Source: Bradyrhizobium mercantei (lineage in GTDB: Bacteria; Pseudomonadota; Alphaproteobacteria; Rhizobiales; Xanthobacteraceae). Taken from it: a DNA stretch of 64,000 nucleotides. A program made the position numbers and the translations under genes. The DNA is taken from NCBI RefSeq assembly GCF_001982635.1, contig NZ_MKFI01000012.1:116788-180787 (forward strand). Reading direction: 5' to 3'. The notes below the pieces were generated by a model that saw only the letters and a list, made by a program, of their open reading frames with translations, had not been told where the DNA came from and did no database searches. Shown piece after piece: positions 1-8,123 of the stretch; position 1 is the first letter of the stretch, and the number at the start of each line of letters is the position of its first letter.

Positions 1-978
1 GTGCCCGTGGTGCTGGTCGGTGATATCGACCGTGGCGGCGTGATCGCGCAGCTCGTCGGCATTAAGACGGTGATCGACCCTGATGATGCCGCGATGATCC
101 AGGGCTTTGTCATCAACAAATTCCGCGGTGATCCCTCGCTGTTCGACGACGGCTACCGCCTGATCGAAGCCCGCACCGCCTGGCGCGGCTTCGGCGTACT
201 GCCCTGGTTCACCCGCGCCGGCGAACTTCCGGCCGAGGACGCGCTCGGGCTCGGCGAGGCGCGCAAGCCCGGCCAATGCAAGATCGCCTTTCTGGCGCTG
301 TCGCGGATCGCCAATTTCGACGATCTCGATCCGCTCAAGCTCGAGCCCGGCGTCGATCTCGTGATGGTGCGTCCGGGCGAAGCCATCCCGGGCGATGCGC
401 GGCTCGTCATCCTGCCCGGCTCGAAATCGACCCGCGGCGATCTCGCCTTCCTGCGCGCGCAGGGCTGGGACATCGATCTCATGGCGCATCATCGCCGCGG
501 CGGCCATGTCCTCGGCCTGTGCGGCGGCTACCAGATGCTCGGACACACCGTCGCCGATCCCGACGGGATCGAAGGCCCGGCCGGCGAAACGCGCGGCCTC
601 GGATTGCTCGATGTCACCACCACGATGACCGAGCAGAAGACGCTGACCCGCGTCAGCGCGGTGCATGCTGCGACCGATCAACCGATCAGCGCCTACGAGA
701 TCCATATCGGCCGCACCGATGGCCCGGATCGCGCCCGGCCGTTTGCATCGCTCGACGGCGCAGCCGAAGGTGCGGTGTCCGCCGACGGACGTGTTCACGG
801 CAGCTATCTGCACGGCCTGTTCAGCTCGGACGATTTCCGCAGGGCATTCCTCGCGCAACTCGACATTCCCACGGCTGATCAGCAGTATGGTGCCAGGGTC
901 GAGAGCGCGCTCGACGCGCTTGCCGAGCACATCGAGACCCATCTCGATGTCGAGGGCTTGCTCGCGCTGGCGCGCTAA
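1..978 (+). CDS. cobQ: Cobyric acid synthase, C-terminal part (5' end outside window)
   Basis: CobQ amidates the side chains of adenosylcobyrinic a,c-diamide, using glutamine and ATP, to give cobyric acid. The visible 325 residues hold the end of the N-terminal synthetase domain (VLVGDIDRGGV near the left edge) and a complete class I glutamine amidotransferase domain. The nucleophile is seen in GLCGGYQML (Cys about 174 of the fragment), and the catalytic His lies in SYLHGLF (about 271). The family is usually about 480-500 residues, so roughly the first third lies left of the window. The GTG at base 1 is simply in frame and is not taken as the true start. The stop overlaps the convergent cobC stop by 4 bases. 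Confidence 0.95.
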   Translation: MPVVLVGDIDRGGVIAQLVGIKTVIDPDDAAMIQGFVINKFRGDPSLFDDGYRLIEARTAWRGFGVLPWFTRAGELPAEDALGLGEARKPGQCKIAFLALSRIANFDDLDPLKLEPGVDLVMVRPGEAIPGDARLVILPGSKSTRGDLAFLRAQGWDIDLMAHHRRGGHVLGLCGGYQMLGHTVADPDGIEGPAGETRGLGLLDVTTTMTEQKTLTRVSAVHAATDQPISAYEIHIGRTDGPDRARPFASLDGAAEGAVSADGRVHGSYLHGLFSSDDFRRAFLAQLDIPTADQQYGARVESALDALAEHIETHLDVEGLLALAR

Positions 979-1940
979 ACCGACAGCACGGCGGACAGGC
1001 GGGACCACTCGGCCTCATTGCCCGGCAGGCCGAGGCGCAGCCATCCCGGCTTTTGCTCGAACACCCGCGACCAGATCTGACCGCGGGCGAGCTTTTCTTG
1101 CGCGGCCCGCGCATCGCCAGTCTCATAGAGCCGGAACAGCGGCGTGCCACCGACCATCGTCCAACCCTGCACGCGTGCCTCCGCATCGAGCCTGACGCAA
1201 TCGTCCGCCAGCCGCGCGGCCGTCGCCTTGGCCCAGTCGTGATCGAGCAGCGCGCACCGTCCGATCGCGATTGCGGCGCCCGACACCGGCCACGGTCCCG
1301 CCATCGCCGCGAGCGCGGCAACATCCGCTTCACTGCCGAGCGCGAAGCCGAGCCGCAAGCCGGCCAGTCCGTAGAATTTGCCGAATGAGCGCAGGATCAG
1401 GAGCCCCGCTCGTCCAGCTTCAGGTGCGAGCGAGATGCCGGGAACGGCGTCCGCAAAACTCTCGTCGATGACGAGTCGGCCGACGCGCGGCAACAACGCC
1501 AGCACTTCGTCGCGATCATGGCATTGCCCATCGGGATTGTTCGGATTGACGACGACGGCAAGATCGGCTCCCGCAAGCGCGGCGAGATCGGATACCTCGG
1601 CGACGTCCCAGCCGGCCGCCGACAACACCGCGGCATATTCATTGTAGGTCGGCGCGAGGATGCGCGCCTGCCCCCGAGGCGCGAGATGCGGCAGCAACTG
1701 AATGGCAGCTTGCGCACCGCCCATTGCCACGATCGGCGCCTTGGTGGCATAGGCCTGCCGCGCGGCATCGTGCAGCGATTCAATGTCGGATCGCGACGGC
1801 AACGCGCTCCAGTGCCGCGGCTCCACAGCGACGACAGGATACGGCACCCGATTGATCCCGGTCGACAGGTCGATCCAGTCGTCTGCCGTGCCGCCGAAGC
1901 GTTGCTGGGCGACGTCGAGATTTCCGCCGTGCTCACGCAT
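975..1940 (-). CDS. cobC: Threonine-phosphate decarboxylase (cobalamin synthesis aminotransferase-fold enzyme)
   Basis: This is a PLP-dependent fold-type I enzyme that supplies (R)-1-amino-2-propanol phosphate for the nucleotide-loop linker of cobalamin. Seen: an N-terminal HGGNLD, a LSTGIN segment near residue 30, VNPNNPDGQ (about 150), DESFAD, and the PLP-lysine region LRSFGKFYGLAGLRLGFA. Start chosen at ATG 1940, giving 321 residues, because upstream codons are Arg-rich and unlike the family and HGGNLD is its normal beginning. It lies 11 bases downstream of cobD, so the two genes are probably co-transcribed. Gene names differ between organisms (cobC in Pseudomonas, cobD in Salmonella). Confidence 0.92.
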   Translation of the reverse strand: MREHGGNLDVAQQRFGGTADDWIDLSTGINRVPYPVVAVEPRHWSALPSRSDIESLHDAARQAYATKAPIVAMGGAQAAIQLLPHLAPRGQARILAPTYNEYAAVLSAAGWDVAEVSDLAALAGADLAVVVNPNNPDGQCHDRDEVLALLPRVGRLVIDESFADAVPGISLAPEAGRAGLLILRSFGKFYGLAGLRLGFALGSEADVAALAAMAGPWPVSGAAIAIGRCALLDHDWAKATAARLADDCVRLDAEARVQGWTMVGGTPLFRLYETGDARAAQEKLARGQIWSRVFEQKPGWLRLGLPGNEAEWSRLSAVLSV

Positions 1941-1951
1941 CCGCCGGTCTC

Positions 1952-2893
1952 CTACAACAGCGCCAGGGCGACGAACACCCCGGCCAGCAGCATCATGGCG
2001 CGGCGATAGAACTTCAGCCCGGCGAAGATGTCGGTGGCTGCCGGATCGCGCGCGCCCTGGTTCAGCCACGGCTCGTCGGCGACGTGCCCGTGATAGATGC
2101 GCGGACCACTGAGGCGGACGCCGAGCGCGCCGGCCATCGCGGCTTCAGGCCAGCCGGCATTCGGCGAGCGATGCCGATGCCCGTCGTGCAGCATGCATGA
2201 CCACGCCTGCGAACGGTCTGGCGCGAGCAGCACGAACAAGACGCCGGTCAGCCTCGCTGGAATCAAATTGGCCAGATCGTCGATCCGGGCAGCCGCCCAG
2301 CCGAACGCTTCATGCCGCTCGGTGCGATGGCCGATCATCGAGTCCAGCGTATTGATCGCCTTGTAGCCGAGGATTCCGGGCAAGCCGAACAGCGCGCCCC
2401 AGAACACCGGCGCCACAATGCCGTCAGACGCATTCTCGGCGAGGCTCTCGATGGTCGCGCGCGCGATGCCGGCCTCGTCCAGCGTTGCCGGATCGCGTCC
2501 GACAATTTGCGCGACCGCGGAGCGCGCCGCTGTCATATCGCCGGACGCCAACGGATGGGCCACCGCAGCGACATGGTCATGCAACGAACGCAACGCCACC
2601 AGCGGCCACGCCAGCACACCGACCAGGACGACGCGCACCCATCCGGATGCGAGCACGGACTGAACGGCCCAACCGAGTGCGACCACCAGCGCGATCACCA
2701 GGACGGCAGCCGCGACGCCAGCCGCGCGCCGAAACGCCGGTGCATCGGACATCCGGTTCCAGCTGGAATCGGCAAAATGGATCAGGCGACCAAGCCAGGT
2801 CACGGGATGGCCGATGCGTGCAAACAGCCACGCGGGCCAGCCGATCAAGGCATCCACGGCCATCGCCACCGCCATCGCTCCCGCAAAAACCAC
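1952..2893 (-). CDS. cobD: Adenosylcobinamide-phosphate synthase (CbiB/CobD), membrane protein
   Basis: The enzyme attaches the aminopropanol (phosphate) arm to adenosylcobyric acid in the inner membrane. Recognised by IGHPVTWLGRLI near the N-terminus, several hydrophobic segments, and the conserved ESLAENASDGIVAPVFW and NTLDSMIGHRTERHEAFGWAAAR stretches. GTG at 2893 is chosen as start because GAGGAG lies just upstream and the protein then begins directly with the first membrane segment; a longer upstream frame has no family-like sequence. The length of 313 residues is normal. First gene of a two-gene unit with cobC, divergent from cobP across about 126 bases. Confidence 0.92.
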   Translation of the reverse strand: MVFAGAMAVAMAVDALIGWPAWLFARIGHPVTWLGRLIHFADSSWNRMSDAPAFRRAAGVAAAVLVIALVVALGWAVQSVLASGWVRVVLVGVLAWPLVALRSLHDHVAAVAHPLASGDMTAARSAVAQIVGRDPATLDEAGIARATIESLAENASDGIVAPVFWGALFGLPGILGYKAINTLDSMIGHRTERHEAFGWAAARIDDLANLIPARLTGVLFVLLAPDRSQAWSCMLHDGHRHRSPNAGWPEAAMAGALGVRLSGPRIYHGHVADEPWLNQGARDPAATDIFAGLKFYRRAMMLLAGVFVALALL

Positions 2894-3019
2894 GCACCTC
2901 TCCTCGCCGCGATCCCCCTGATGCGCAAGACATCGGCCGAGTGCAAGCCCTCCGTGACGGATTTCGGCTTTGTCTTTCACCCCGATTGGTGGTTAGAGCG
3001 GACGTGAACAGGAGATCAC

Positions 3020-3523
3020 ATGTCCGCCATTCTGATCACGGGGGGAGCCCGGTCCGGGAAAAGCCGGCGCGCCGAGCTTCGCGCGCAGAGCTTTCCGGGG
3101 CAGCCGGTCTATGTCGCCACCGCCGAGGCCCTCGATGCGGAAATGGACGAGCGGATCGCCAAACATCGCGCGCGGCGCGGCAATGACTGGATCGAGCGCG
3201 AGGTGCCGCTCGATCTCGTTGACGTGCTGTCCGCGACCGATGGCGGCGGCGCAAGGCTGGTCGATTGCCTGACGCTGTGGCTGTCCAACCTGCTGCATGC
3301 GGAGCGCGACTGGTCGCGGGAGGTGACGCGACTGGCGGATGCGTTGCCGCGTCAACACAGCCCGGTCGTGCTGGTCACCAACGAGGTTGGCCTCGGCATC
3401 GTGCCCGACAATGCGCTGGCGCGGACCTTCCGCGACGCCGCGGGCCTGATGAACCAGACGATTGCAGGTGTGGCTGACGAAGTGGAATTCGTCGTGGCAG
3501 GCTTGCCGATGAAGCTTAAATGA
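3020..3523 (+). CDS. cobP: Adenosylcobinamide kinase / adenosylcobinamide-phosphate guanylyltransferase
   Basis: A bifunctional nucleotide-loop enzyme: it phosphorylates adenosylcobinamide and then transfers GMP to give adenosyl-GDP-cobinamide. The P-loop GGARSGKS is at residues about 8-15, and the family signatures YVATAEALDAEMDERIAKHRARR, VDCLTLWLSNLL and TNEVGLGIVPDNALAR are all present. The length of 167 residues is normal. A ribosome site (CAGGAG) precedes ATG 3020. It is followed after 31 bases by bluB on the same strand, so it opens a B12/cobalt operon running towards cbtA. Confidence 0.95.
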   Translation: MSAILITGGARSGKSRRAELRAQSFPGQPVYVATAEALDAEMDERIAKHRARRGNDWIEREVPLDLVDVLSATDGGGARLVDCLTLWLSNLLHAERDWSREVTRLADALPRQHSPVVLVTNEVGLGIVPDNALARTFRDAAGLMNQTIAGVADEVEFVVAGLPMKLK

Positions 3524-3554
3524 TGTCCGCTACCCAGCGTATCAAAGGCCCGCG

Positions 3555-4187
3555 ATGATCTCATTCGACGATGCGTTCCGCCGGCAACTGCACGAGCTGT
3601 TCGTGTGGCGGCGCGACGTGCGGCGCTTTCGAACCGATCCGCTGCCGGATGGGTCGATCGAACGGCTGATCGAGATCGCCTGCCTGTCGCCCTCGGTCGG
3701 GCTGAGCCAGCCCTGGCGCTTCGTGATTGTCGACGATGTGGCACGGCGCCGCGCTGTCATCGAAGACTTCAAGGCCTGCAACGCCGATGCGCTGCGCTCC
3801 TATTCGGGCGAACGGGCCGCAAAATATGCCGCATTGAAATTATCCGGCCTCGAGGAGGCACCGGGCCATCTCGCCGTGTTCGCCGAGAGGAGCGACCAGA
3901 TCGGCTCCGGCCTTGGCCGCGCGACGATGCCGGAAACGACGGAATACTCGGTGGTCGCCGCGATCTGTTCGATGTGGCTTGCCGCGCGCGCTGAAGGCAT
4001 CGGGCTCGGCTGGGTGTCGATCCTCAACCCAGGGCGCATTCACGAGATCCTGGAGATTCCGGATGCGTGGAAACTGATCGGCTATCTCTGCGTCGGTTAT
4101 CCCCAGGCCGAATGCGACCGCCCGGAGCTCGAGCAGGCCAAGTGGGAATCGCGGCGAGGTCCGGATGAGTTCACCATCCGGCGCTGA
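3555..4187 (+). CDS. bluB: 5,6-dimethylbenzimidazole synthase
   Basis: BluB is a flavin-destroying nitroreductase-fold enzyme that turns reduced FMN and oxygen into 5,6-dimethylbenzimidazole, the lower ligand of B12. Seen: FVWRRDVRRFR near residue 16, SPSVGLSQPWRFVIV (about 45-60), and the C-terminal GLGWVSILNP and LCVGYP motifs of the subfamily. The length of 210 residues fits. Its 3' end overlaps the next gene by 23 bases, suggesting translational coupling. Its presence implies oxygen-dependent synthesis of the DMB ligand. Confidence 0.95.
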   Translation: MISFDDAFRRQLHELFVWRRDVRRFRTDPLPDGSIERLIEIACLSPSVGLSQPWRFVIVDDVARRRAVIEDFKACNADALRSYSGERAAKYAALKLSGLEEAPGHLAVFAERSDQIGSGLGRATMPETTEYSVVAAICSMWLAARAEGIGLGWVSILNPGRIHEILEIPDAWKLIGYLCVGYPQAECDRPELEQAKWESRRGPDEFTIRR

Positions 4188-4497
4188 CGAATGTCCGGCC
4201 GGCAGCGGCGCCGCGCACTGGCGCGCGGACATCGCCTCCCTGGTCTTTGCCGTTCCGGAGCACGGCGCCATCTGCGCCGTGCATCGGGGTGCGTTTCGGA
4301 CGCTGCTCGGCGCGGAGCCGGTGCCGGAGGCCTGCATCGGCTATTTCGAGCGGTATCGAGACGCGTTCAGGGCCGCGGCCGACGCCAAGATCCTGCGCAA
4401 GCGCATCCCTCCTGGAACAAATCTGCATCTTACCAGTCGCGACATCGCTCGAAAGCTGCTAGAAGCCGACCAAATCGAATGTGGAGAACGACCATGA
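4165..4497 (+). CDS. Unknown 110-aa protein between bluB and cbtB
   Basis: I do not recognise a family. The protein is small and soluble, with no signal peptide or membrane segment, and contains a DIASLVFAVPEHGAICAVHRGAFRTLL-like core and a C-terminal LHLTSRDIARKLL helix. It overlaps bluB at its start (GAGG ribosome site inside bluB) and shares an ATGA overlap with cbtB, so it is almost certainly translated as part of the bluB-cbtBA operon. The context suggests a role in cobalt or cobalamin metabolism, but this is inference only. Codon use resembles that of its neighbours. Confidence 0.7.
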   Translation: MSSPSGADECPAGSGAAHWRADIASLVFAVPEHGAICAVHRGAFRTLLGAEPVPEACIGYFERYRDAFRAAADAKILRKRIPPGTNLHLTSRDIARKLLEADQIECGERP

Positions 4498-4685
4498 GCC
4501 AGTCCCAGACCGCGCAAGCCCAGCATCTGCCGGTTGCCACCCGACAGGTCGGCCGGCTTGCCCAGTCGCTGATGGCGATGACGCTCGGCCTGTTCATCGT
4601 CGGCGTGGTCGGCTTCTCGCACATCGACGTGATCCACAATGCCGCGCACGATGTGCGCCACTCCAACGCGTTCCCCTGCCACTAA
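4494..4685 (+). CDS. cbtB: Cobalt transporter subunit CbtB
   Basis: A 63-residue inner-membrane protein with one hydrophobic segment (about residues 27-45, MAMTLGLFIVGVVGF) and a C-terminal cluster of histidines (HIDVIHNAAHDVRHSN...CH), the candidate cobalt-binding motif of CbtB. It normally acts with CbtA, which follows after 9 bases. The ATG overlaps the stop of the preceding 110-aa gene (ATGA). The reading frame extends upstream to 4191, but that part is a shadow of the preceding gene. Confidence 0.9.
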   Translation: MSQSQTAQAQHLPVATRQVGRLAQSLMAMTLGLFIVGVVGFSHIDVIHNAAHDVRHSNAFPCH

Positions 4686-4694
4686 CTCACCGGC

Positions 4695-5432
4695 ATGAAC
4701 ACGTTTCGCTCGATCGTCTTCTCGTCGGTCATTGCCGGATTCATCGTTGGCCTGATCGTCACCGCGGTCCAGCAGTTCGGCACCGTCCCCCTGATCCTCA
4801 AGGCCGAGGTCTATGAGAAGGCGGCCGAGCACAAGCACGAAGCCGCAGCGCCGCCGCAGGCCATCCTCGTGCACGATCACGCCGATCATGATCATGGCGC
4901 CGAGGCCTGGGAGCCGCGGGACGGGCTGGAGCGCAATCTCTATACCGCGGGCGCGAACATCCTGACCGGGATCGGCTTTGCGCTTTTGCTGTGCGGCTTC
5001 CTTGCGGTCCGCAGCGGTGCGACCGGCGAGCCGATCTCGTGGCACGAAGGCCTGATGTGGGGTCTCGCCGGTTTTGCCGTCTTCACCATCGCGCCCGGTC
5101 TCGGGTTGCCGCCCGAATTGCCGGGCGTGCCCGCCGCTCCGCTGCTCTCGCGCCAGATCTGGTGGACGATGGCGGTGCTGGCGACATCAGCCGGCCTCGG
5201 GCTGATCGTGTTCCGGCGCTCGATGCCGGCCGCGATCGCCGGCGTGGTGCTGATCATGCTGCCGCATCTGATCGGCGCACCCGAGCTCGAGCATGTCGAG
5301 ACCAACGTGCCCTCGTCACTGTCGCATCAGTTCGTCGTCGCCGTCACGCTAACCAGCCTGGTGTTCTGGTCGCTGCTCGGCGGCCTGACCAGCGCCGCCT
5401 TCGCCTATTTCGATCGGCCCGCGTCGGCCTGA
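4695..5432 (+). CDS. cbtA: Cobalt transporter subunit CbtA
   Basis: An inner-membrane protein of 245 residues with an N-terminal membrane segment (FRSIVFSSVIAGFIVGLIV), a His-rich loop (HKHEAAA... and VHDHADHDHG, about residues 50-70) likely to bind cobalt, and about five further hydrophobic segments. The pairing with CbtB and linkage to cobalamin genes is the standard context for this predicted cobalt importer. In this group of bacteria such operons are often under B12 riboswitch control, but I could not see a riboswitch within the window. It converges with the CoA-transferase gene at 5458. Confidence 0.92.
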   Translation: MNTFRSIVFSSVIAGFIVGLIVTAVQQFGTVPLILKAEVYEKAAEHKHEAAAPPQAILVHDHADHDHGAEAWEPRDGLERNLYTAGANILTGIGFALLLCGFLAVRSGATGEPISWHEGLMWGLAGFAVFTIAPGLGLPPELPGVPAAPLLSRQIWWTMAVLATSAGLGLIVFRRSMPAAIAGVVLIMLPHLIGAPELEHVETNVPSSLSHQFVVAVTLTSLVFWSLLGGLTSAAFAYFDRPASA

Positions 5433-5457
5433 CTTCGCTGTTCGAGCGTGACGCCGC

Positions 5458-6729
5458 TCAGCTCGCCTGCCTGAGCGGCTTTTTCGCCCGCAACTCCCTG
5501 TCCTGCACCAAAACCTTGTCCGCGTAGAGCTGGTCGATCTCCTGCTCGGACAGGCCGAGCTCGCCGAGGATTTCCTCATTGTGCTCGCCGAGCAGGTCGG
5601 CCCTCAGCTCGGTGCGCTGCGGCCATTCCGAGAAGCGCATCGGCGCGCCCGGAATGGCAAATTGGCCGATCCTGGGATCGCTGACATGGCGCACCGTGCC
5701 GCGCTCGATCAGATGCGGTTCGGCCATCGCGTCATTCAGGGTCAGCACCGGCGCGCAGGGAATCCTCTCCTGCTCAAGGGCTGCGATCGCGGCCTCGCGC
5801 GACGGGAAGGTCTTGAGCCAGGCTTCGACAATCTCGCCGACCTCCACCCTGTTGTCGGCACGGGCGCGTGCGGACTCGAACCGCGGGTCCTTCTCGAGCT
5901 CCGGCCGCCCCAGCGCGCGGACCATCTGCGGCCATTGATGCGCCAGCGCGCAGATCACGAGAAACTCGCCCCGGCCGCAATCGAACACCCCGACCGGGCC
6001 GCCATTCGGGTGCAGCGAACCTTCCCGCTGCGGCACGAAGCTGTCGCCGCGCAGCGCGACCTTCGGCACGTTGGCCTCGTGCATATGAAAGTAGGTGTCG
6101 AGCAGCGTCGATTCGATGAACTGCCCCTCTCCGGTCCGCTCACGGTGAAGCAGCGCAAAGCCGACGGCCATCGCCGCGGCGACGCCGGTCGAGGCGTCTC
6201 CGATCGCGACCGGCACCTGCGCCGGCTTGCCATCGGGATCGCCGATCACCCCGGTGATCCCCGCGAAGGCCTGCGCGATGTAATCGAAGCCGGGCTTGTC
6301 GCTCAGCGGACCGGTCTGCCCCGCGAACGAGATCGAGCACATGATCAGCCGCGGATTGATCTGCTTGAGCGTTTCGTAGCCAAGCCCGGCGCGCTCCATC
6401 ACCCCGGGCGTAAAGTTCTCCACCAGAACGTCGGCCCTGGCCGCGAGCCGGGTCAGGATCTGGCGGCTCTTCTCATGCTTGAAGTCGAGCGCGAGGCTGC
6501 GCTTCGAATGGTTTTGCTGGAAGAAATAGGTGCTCTGCGACGTGTTCTTGTAAGTGGGGTCGCGCGGCTTCAGGCCCTGGAAGCGCGACCGGTCGCCGAA
6601 TGGCGCGAGCTCGATCTTGATCACGTCGGCGCCGGCCTCGGCCAATAGTCGCGTGCAAGTCGGGCCCGCGACGAACTGGGTGATATCGAGCACGCGGTAG
6701 CCGCTCAGCATTTTCGGAGGCAGGGTCAT
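5458..6729 (-). CDS. CaiB/BaiF family CoA transferase (first copy)
   Basis: A family III CoA transferase, which moves CoA between carboxylic acids through an aspartyl-CoA intermediate. Seen: the N-terminal GYRVLDITQFVAGPTCTRLLAEAGADVIKIE and the family motif VENFTPGVMERAGLGY with GFDYIAQAFAGITG; the Asp in PGFDYI region (about residue 170) is the catalytic candidate. ATG 6729 is taken as start; the upstream frame is Arg-rich and unlike the family. 423 residues. It is the last gene of the five-gene operon and starts 1 base after the GST stop. Substrate unknown. Confidence 0.88.
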   Translation of the reverse strand: MTLPPKMLSGYRVLDITQFVAGPTCTRLLAEAGADVIKIELAPFGDRSRFQGLKPRDPTYKNTSQSTYFFQQNHSKRSLALDFKHEKSRQILTRLAARADVLVENFTPGVMERAGLGYETLKQINPRLIMCSISFAGQTGPLSDKPGFDYIAQAFAGITGVIGDPDGKPAQVPVAIGDASTGVAAAMAVGFALLHRERTGEGQFIESTLLDTYFHMHEANVPKVALRGDSFVPQREGSLHPNGGPVGVFDCGRGEFLVICALAHQWPQMVRALGRPELEKDPRFESARARADNRVEVGEIVEAWLKTFPSREAAIAALEQERIPCAPVLTLNDAMAEPHLIERGTVRHVSDPRIGQFAIPGAPMRFSEWPQRTELRADLLGEHNEEILGELGLSEQEIDQLYADKVLVQDRELRAKKPLRQAS

Positions 6730-6730
6730 C

Positions 6731-7465
6731 TCAATGATCCAGTTGTTGTGATTGCAGAGCTCCGCCGGGCGCGTCTCCGCCCGCCGGCCTCGTTCCAAAC
6801 AGATTGCTGCGCGCCTCGTCGTCGAGCGTCCTGCGCACCGCGCGGCGGCCGACCGCCAGCCCCTGCTGGAGCTTGGGCCGCGCGCGCAGCTCAGCGAACC
6901 AGCGCCTGACATGCGGGACGTCGTCGAGCGTGAAACCCTGCGCCTTGTGGGTCATCACCCAGGGAAAGCAGGCGATGTCGGCGATCGAATAATCGTCGCC
7001 GGCGACATAGCCGCTCTCGCCCAGCCGATCGTCGAGCACGCCGTAGAGGCGGCGTGCCTCATTGCCATAGCGCTCGACTGCGTAGGGAATCCTGCTCGGC
7101 GCATAGAGCGAGAAGTGCCCGTTCTGGCCCAGCATCGGGCCGAGCGCGCTCATCTGCCACATCAGCCATTGCTGCACGCGGTAGCGACCACGCAGGTCGT
7201 GTGGAAAGAACCTTCCGGTTTTCTCCGCGAGGTAAAGCAGGATTGCTCCGGACTCGAAGATCGTCAGCGGCGCGCCGCCGCCGGGCGGATCCCTGTCGAC
7301 GATGACAGGGATCCGGCCATTGGGATTGAGCTTGCGGAATTCGGGCTTGAACTGGTCACCGCGCGTGATGTTGACCGGCACGACGGTGTACGGCAGCCCG
7401 CATTCCTCGAGCATGATCGAGATCTTCCAGCCATTCGGCGTCGGCGCGAAATGAAGGTCGATCAT
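6731..7465 (-). CDS. Glutathione S-transferase family protein
   Basis: A two-domain GST: an N-terminal thioredoxin-like domain (FAPTPNGWKISIMLEECGLPY, with LNPNGRIPVIVD and FESGAILLYLAEKTG, the cis-Pro and glutathione gamma-glutamyl contact region) and an all-helical C-terminal domain ending with SIADIACFPWV. It resembles the YghU/Ure2p-like GSTs. ATG 7465 is used because GGAGG lies 7 bases upstream; a start five codons earlier is possible. In this operon it could use glutathione in a catabolic step together with the DsbA-like isomerase; this is inferred from context. Confidence 0.88.
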   Translation of the reverse strand: MIDLHFAPTPNGWKISIMLEECGLPYTVVPVNITRGDQFKPEFRKLNPNGRIPVIVDRDPPGGGAPLTIFESGAILLYLAEKTGRFFPHDLRGRYRVQQWLMWQMSALGPMLGQNGHFSLYAPSRIPYAVERYGNEARRLYGVLDDRLGESGYVAGDDYSIADIACFPWVMTHKAQGFTLDDVPHVRRWFAELRARPKLQQGLAVGRRAVRRTLDDEARSNLFGTRPAGGDAPGGALQSQQLDH

Positions 7466-7483
7466 CGCAGCCTCCGGCACGGC

Positions 7484-8101
7484 TCAGGCCAGCTGCTTTT
7501 CGCGCGACAGCGACAGGCCGGCCTCCAGCAGCCGCCGCTCGAGCATCGGCACCCGATCGTTGCCCCAGAATTGCTCGCCGCGGAACACGCAGATCGGCAC
7601 GCCGAAGATGTGATCGCCCTGGCTCTCCTGCTGCGCCTCCTCATATTCGCGGCGGCCGTCGCCCTCGAAATAGCTGCGGAACTCCGCGCCGGACATCCCA
7701 AGCGACTCGATGAAGCGCTCCACCGCATCGACCTCGTCGACCGCAAGCTCGCGGCGGAAGAACAGCTCATAGACCAGCCGGCTGTATTCGATCAGCCGCC
7801 CCTGCTTCTCCGCGAACAGCCCGCCGATCAGCGCCGGCGCGGTGTCGAAGATCTTCAGCGGGCCGCGGATGATCTTCTTGTCGCCGCGCTCGTTGGCGCT
7901 CCGCCGTGCATCCATGTAGGAATACTTGACCTTGTATTCCGAATAGACGCTGCGCTGGCCGGAGCCCTTGATCCGCAGCTGGAACGGCCGCCACTGCACC
8001 CTGATGTCGAACTTCTTCTCCAGCTCGAACACCGGATCGAACGCCAGCCAGGCGTACGGGCTCTTGTAGTCCGAATACATCTTGAGAACTTCGCGGGACA
8101 T
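7484..8101 (-). CDS. DsbA-family isomerase (2-hydroxychromene-2-carboxylate isomerase-like)
   Basis: A 205-residue thioredoxin-fold protein of the kappa-GST/2-hydroxychromene-2-carboxylate isomerase group. Seen: YSDYKSPYAWLAFDP at the N-terminus, where the catalytic Ser is typical (SPYA, no CxxC), and the C-terminal HIFGVPICVFRGEQFWGNDR, which is the GVP cis-proline plus FWGxDR motif of the group. ATG 8101 follows AAGGAGAG. In naphthalene-type degradation the family needs glutathione, so its pairing with a GST next door is meaningful, although the substrate here is unknown. Confidence 0.85.
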   Translation of the reverse strand: MSREVLKMYSDYKSPYAWLAFDPVFELEKKFDIRVQWRPFQLRIKGSGQRSVYSEYKVKYSYMDARRSANERGDKKIIRGPLKIFDTAPALIGGLFAEKQGRLIEYSRLVYELFFRRELAVDEVDAVERFIESLGMSGAEFRSYFEGDGRREYEEAQQESQGDHIFGVPICVFRGEQFWGNDRVPMLERRLLEAGLSLSREKQLA

Positions 8102-8123
8102 TGTCTCTCCTTTCATGTCGATG

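Noticed and set aside
2894..3019. Possible cobalamin riboswitch upstream of cobP or cobD
   Set aside because: The gap is only about 126 bases, and no B12-box-like GCCACTG or long paired structure was seen. A riboswitch may lie further away or outside the window.
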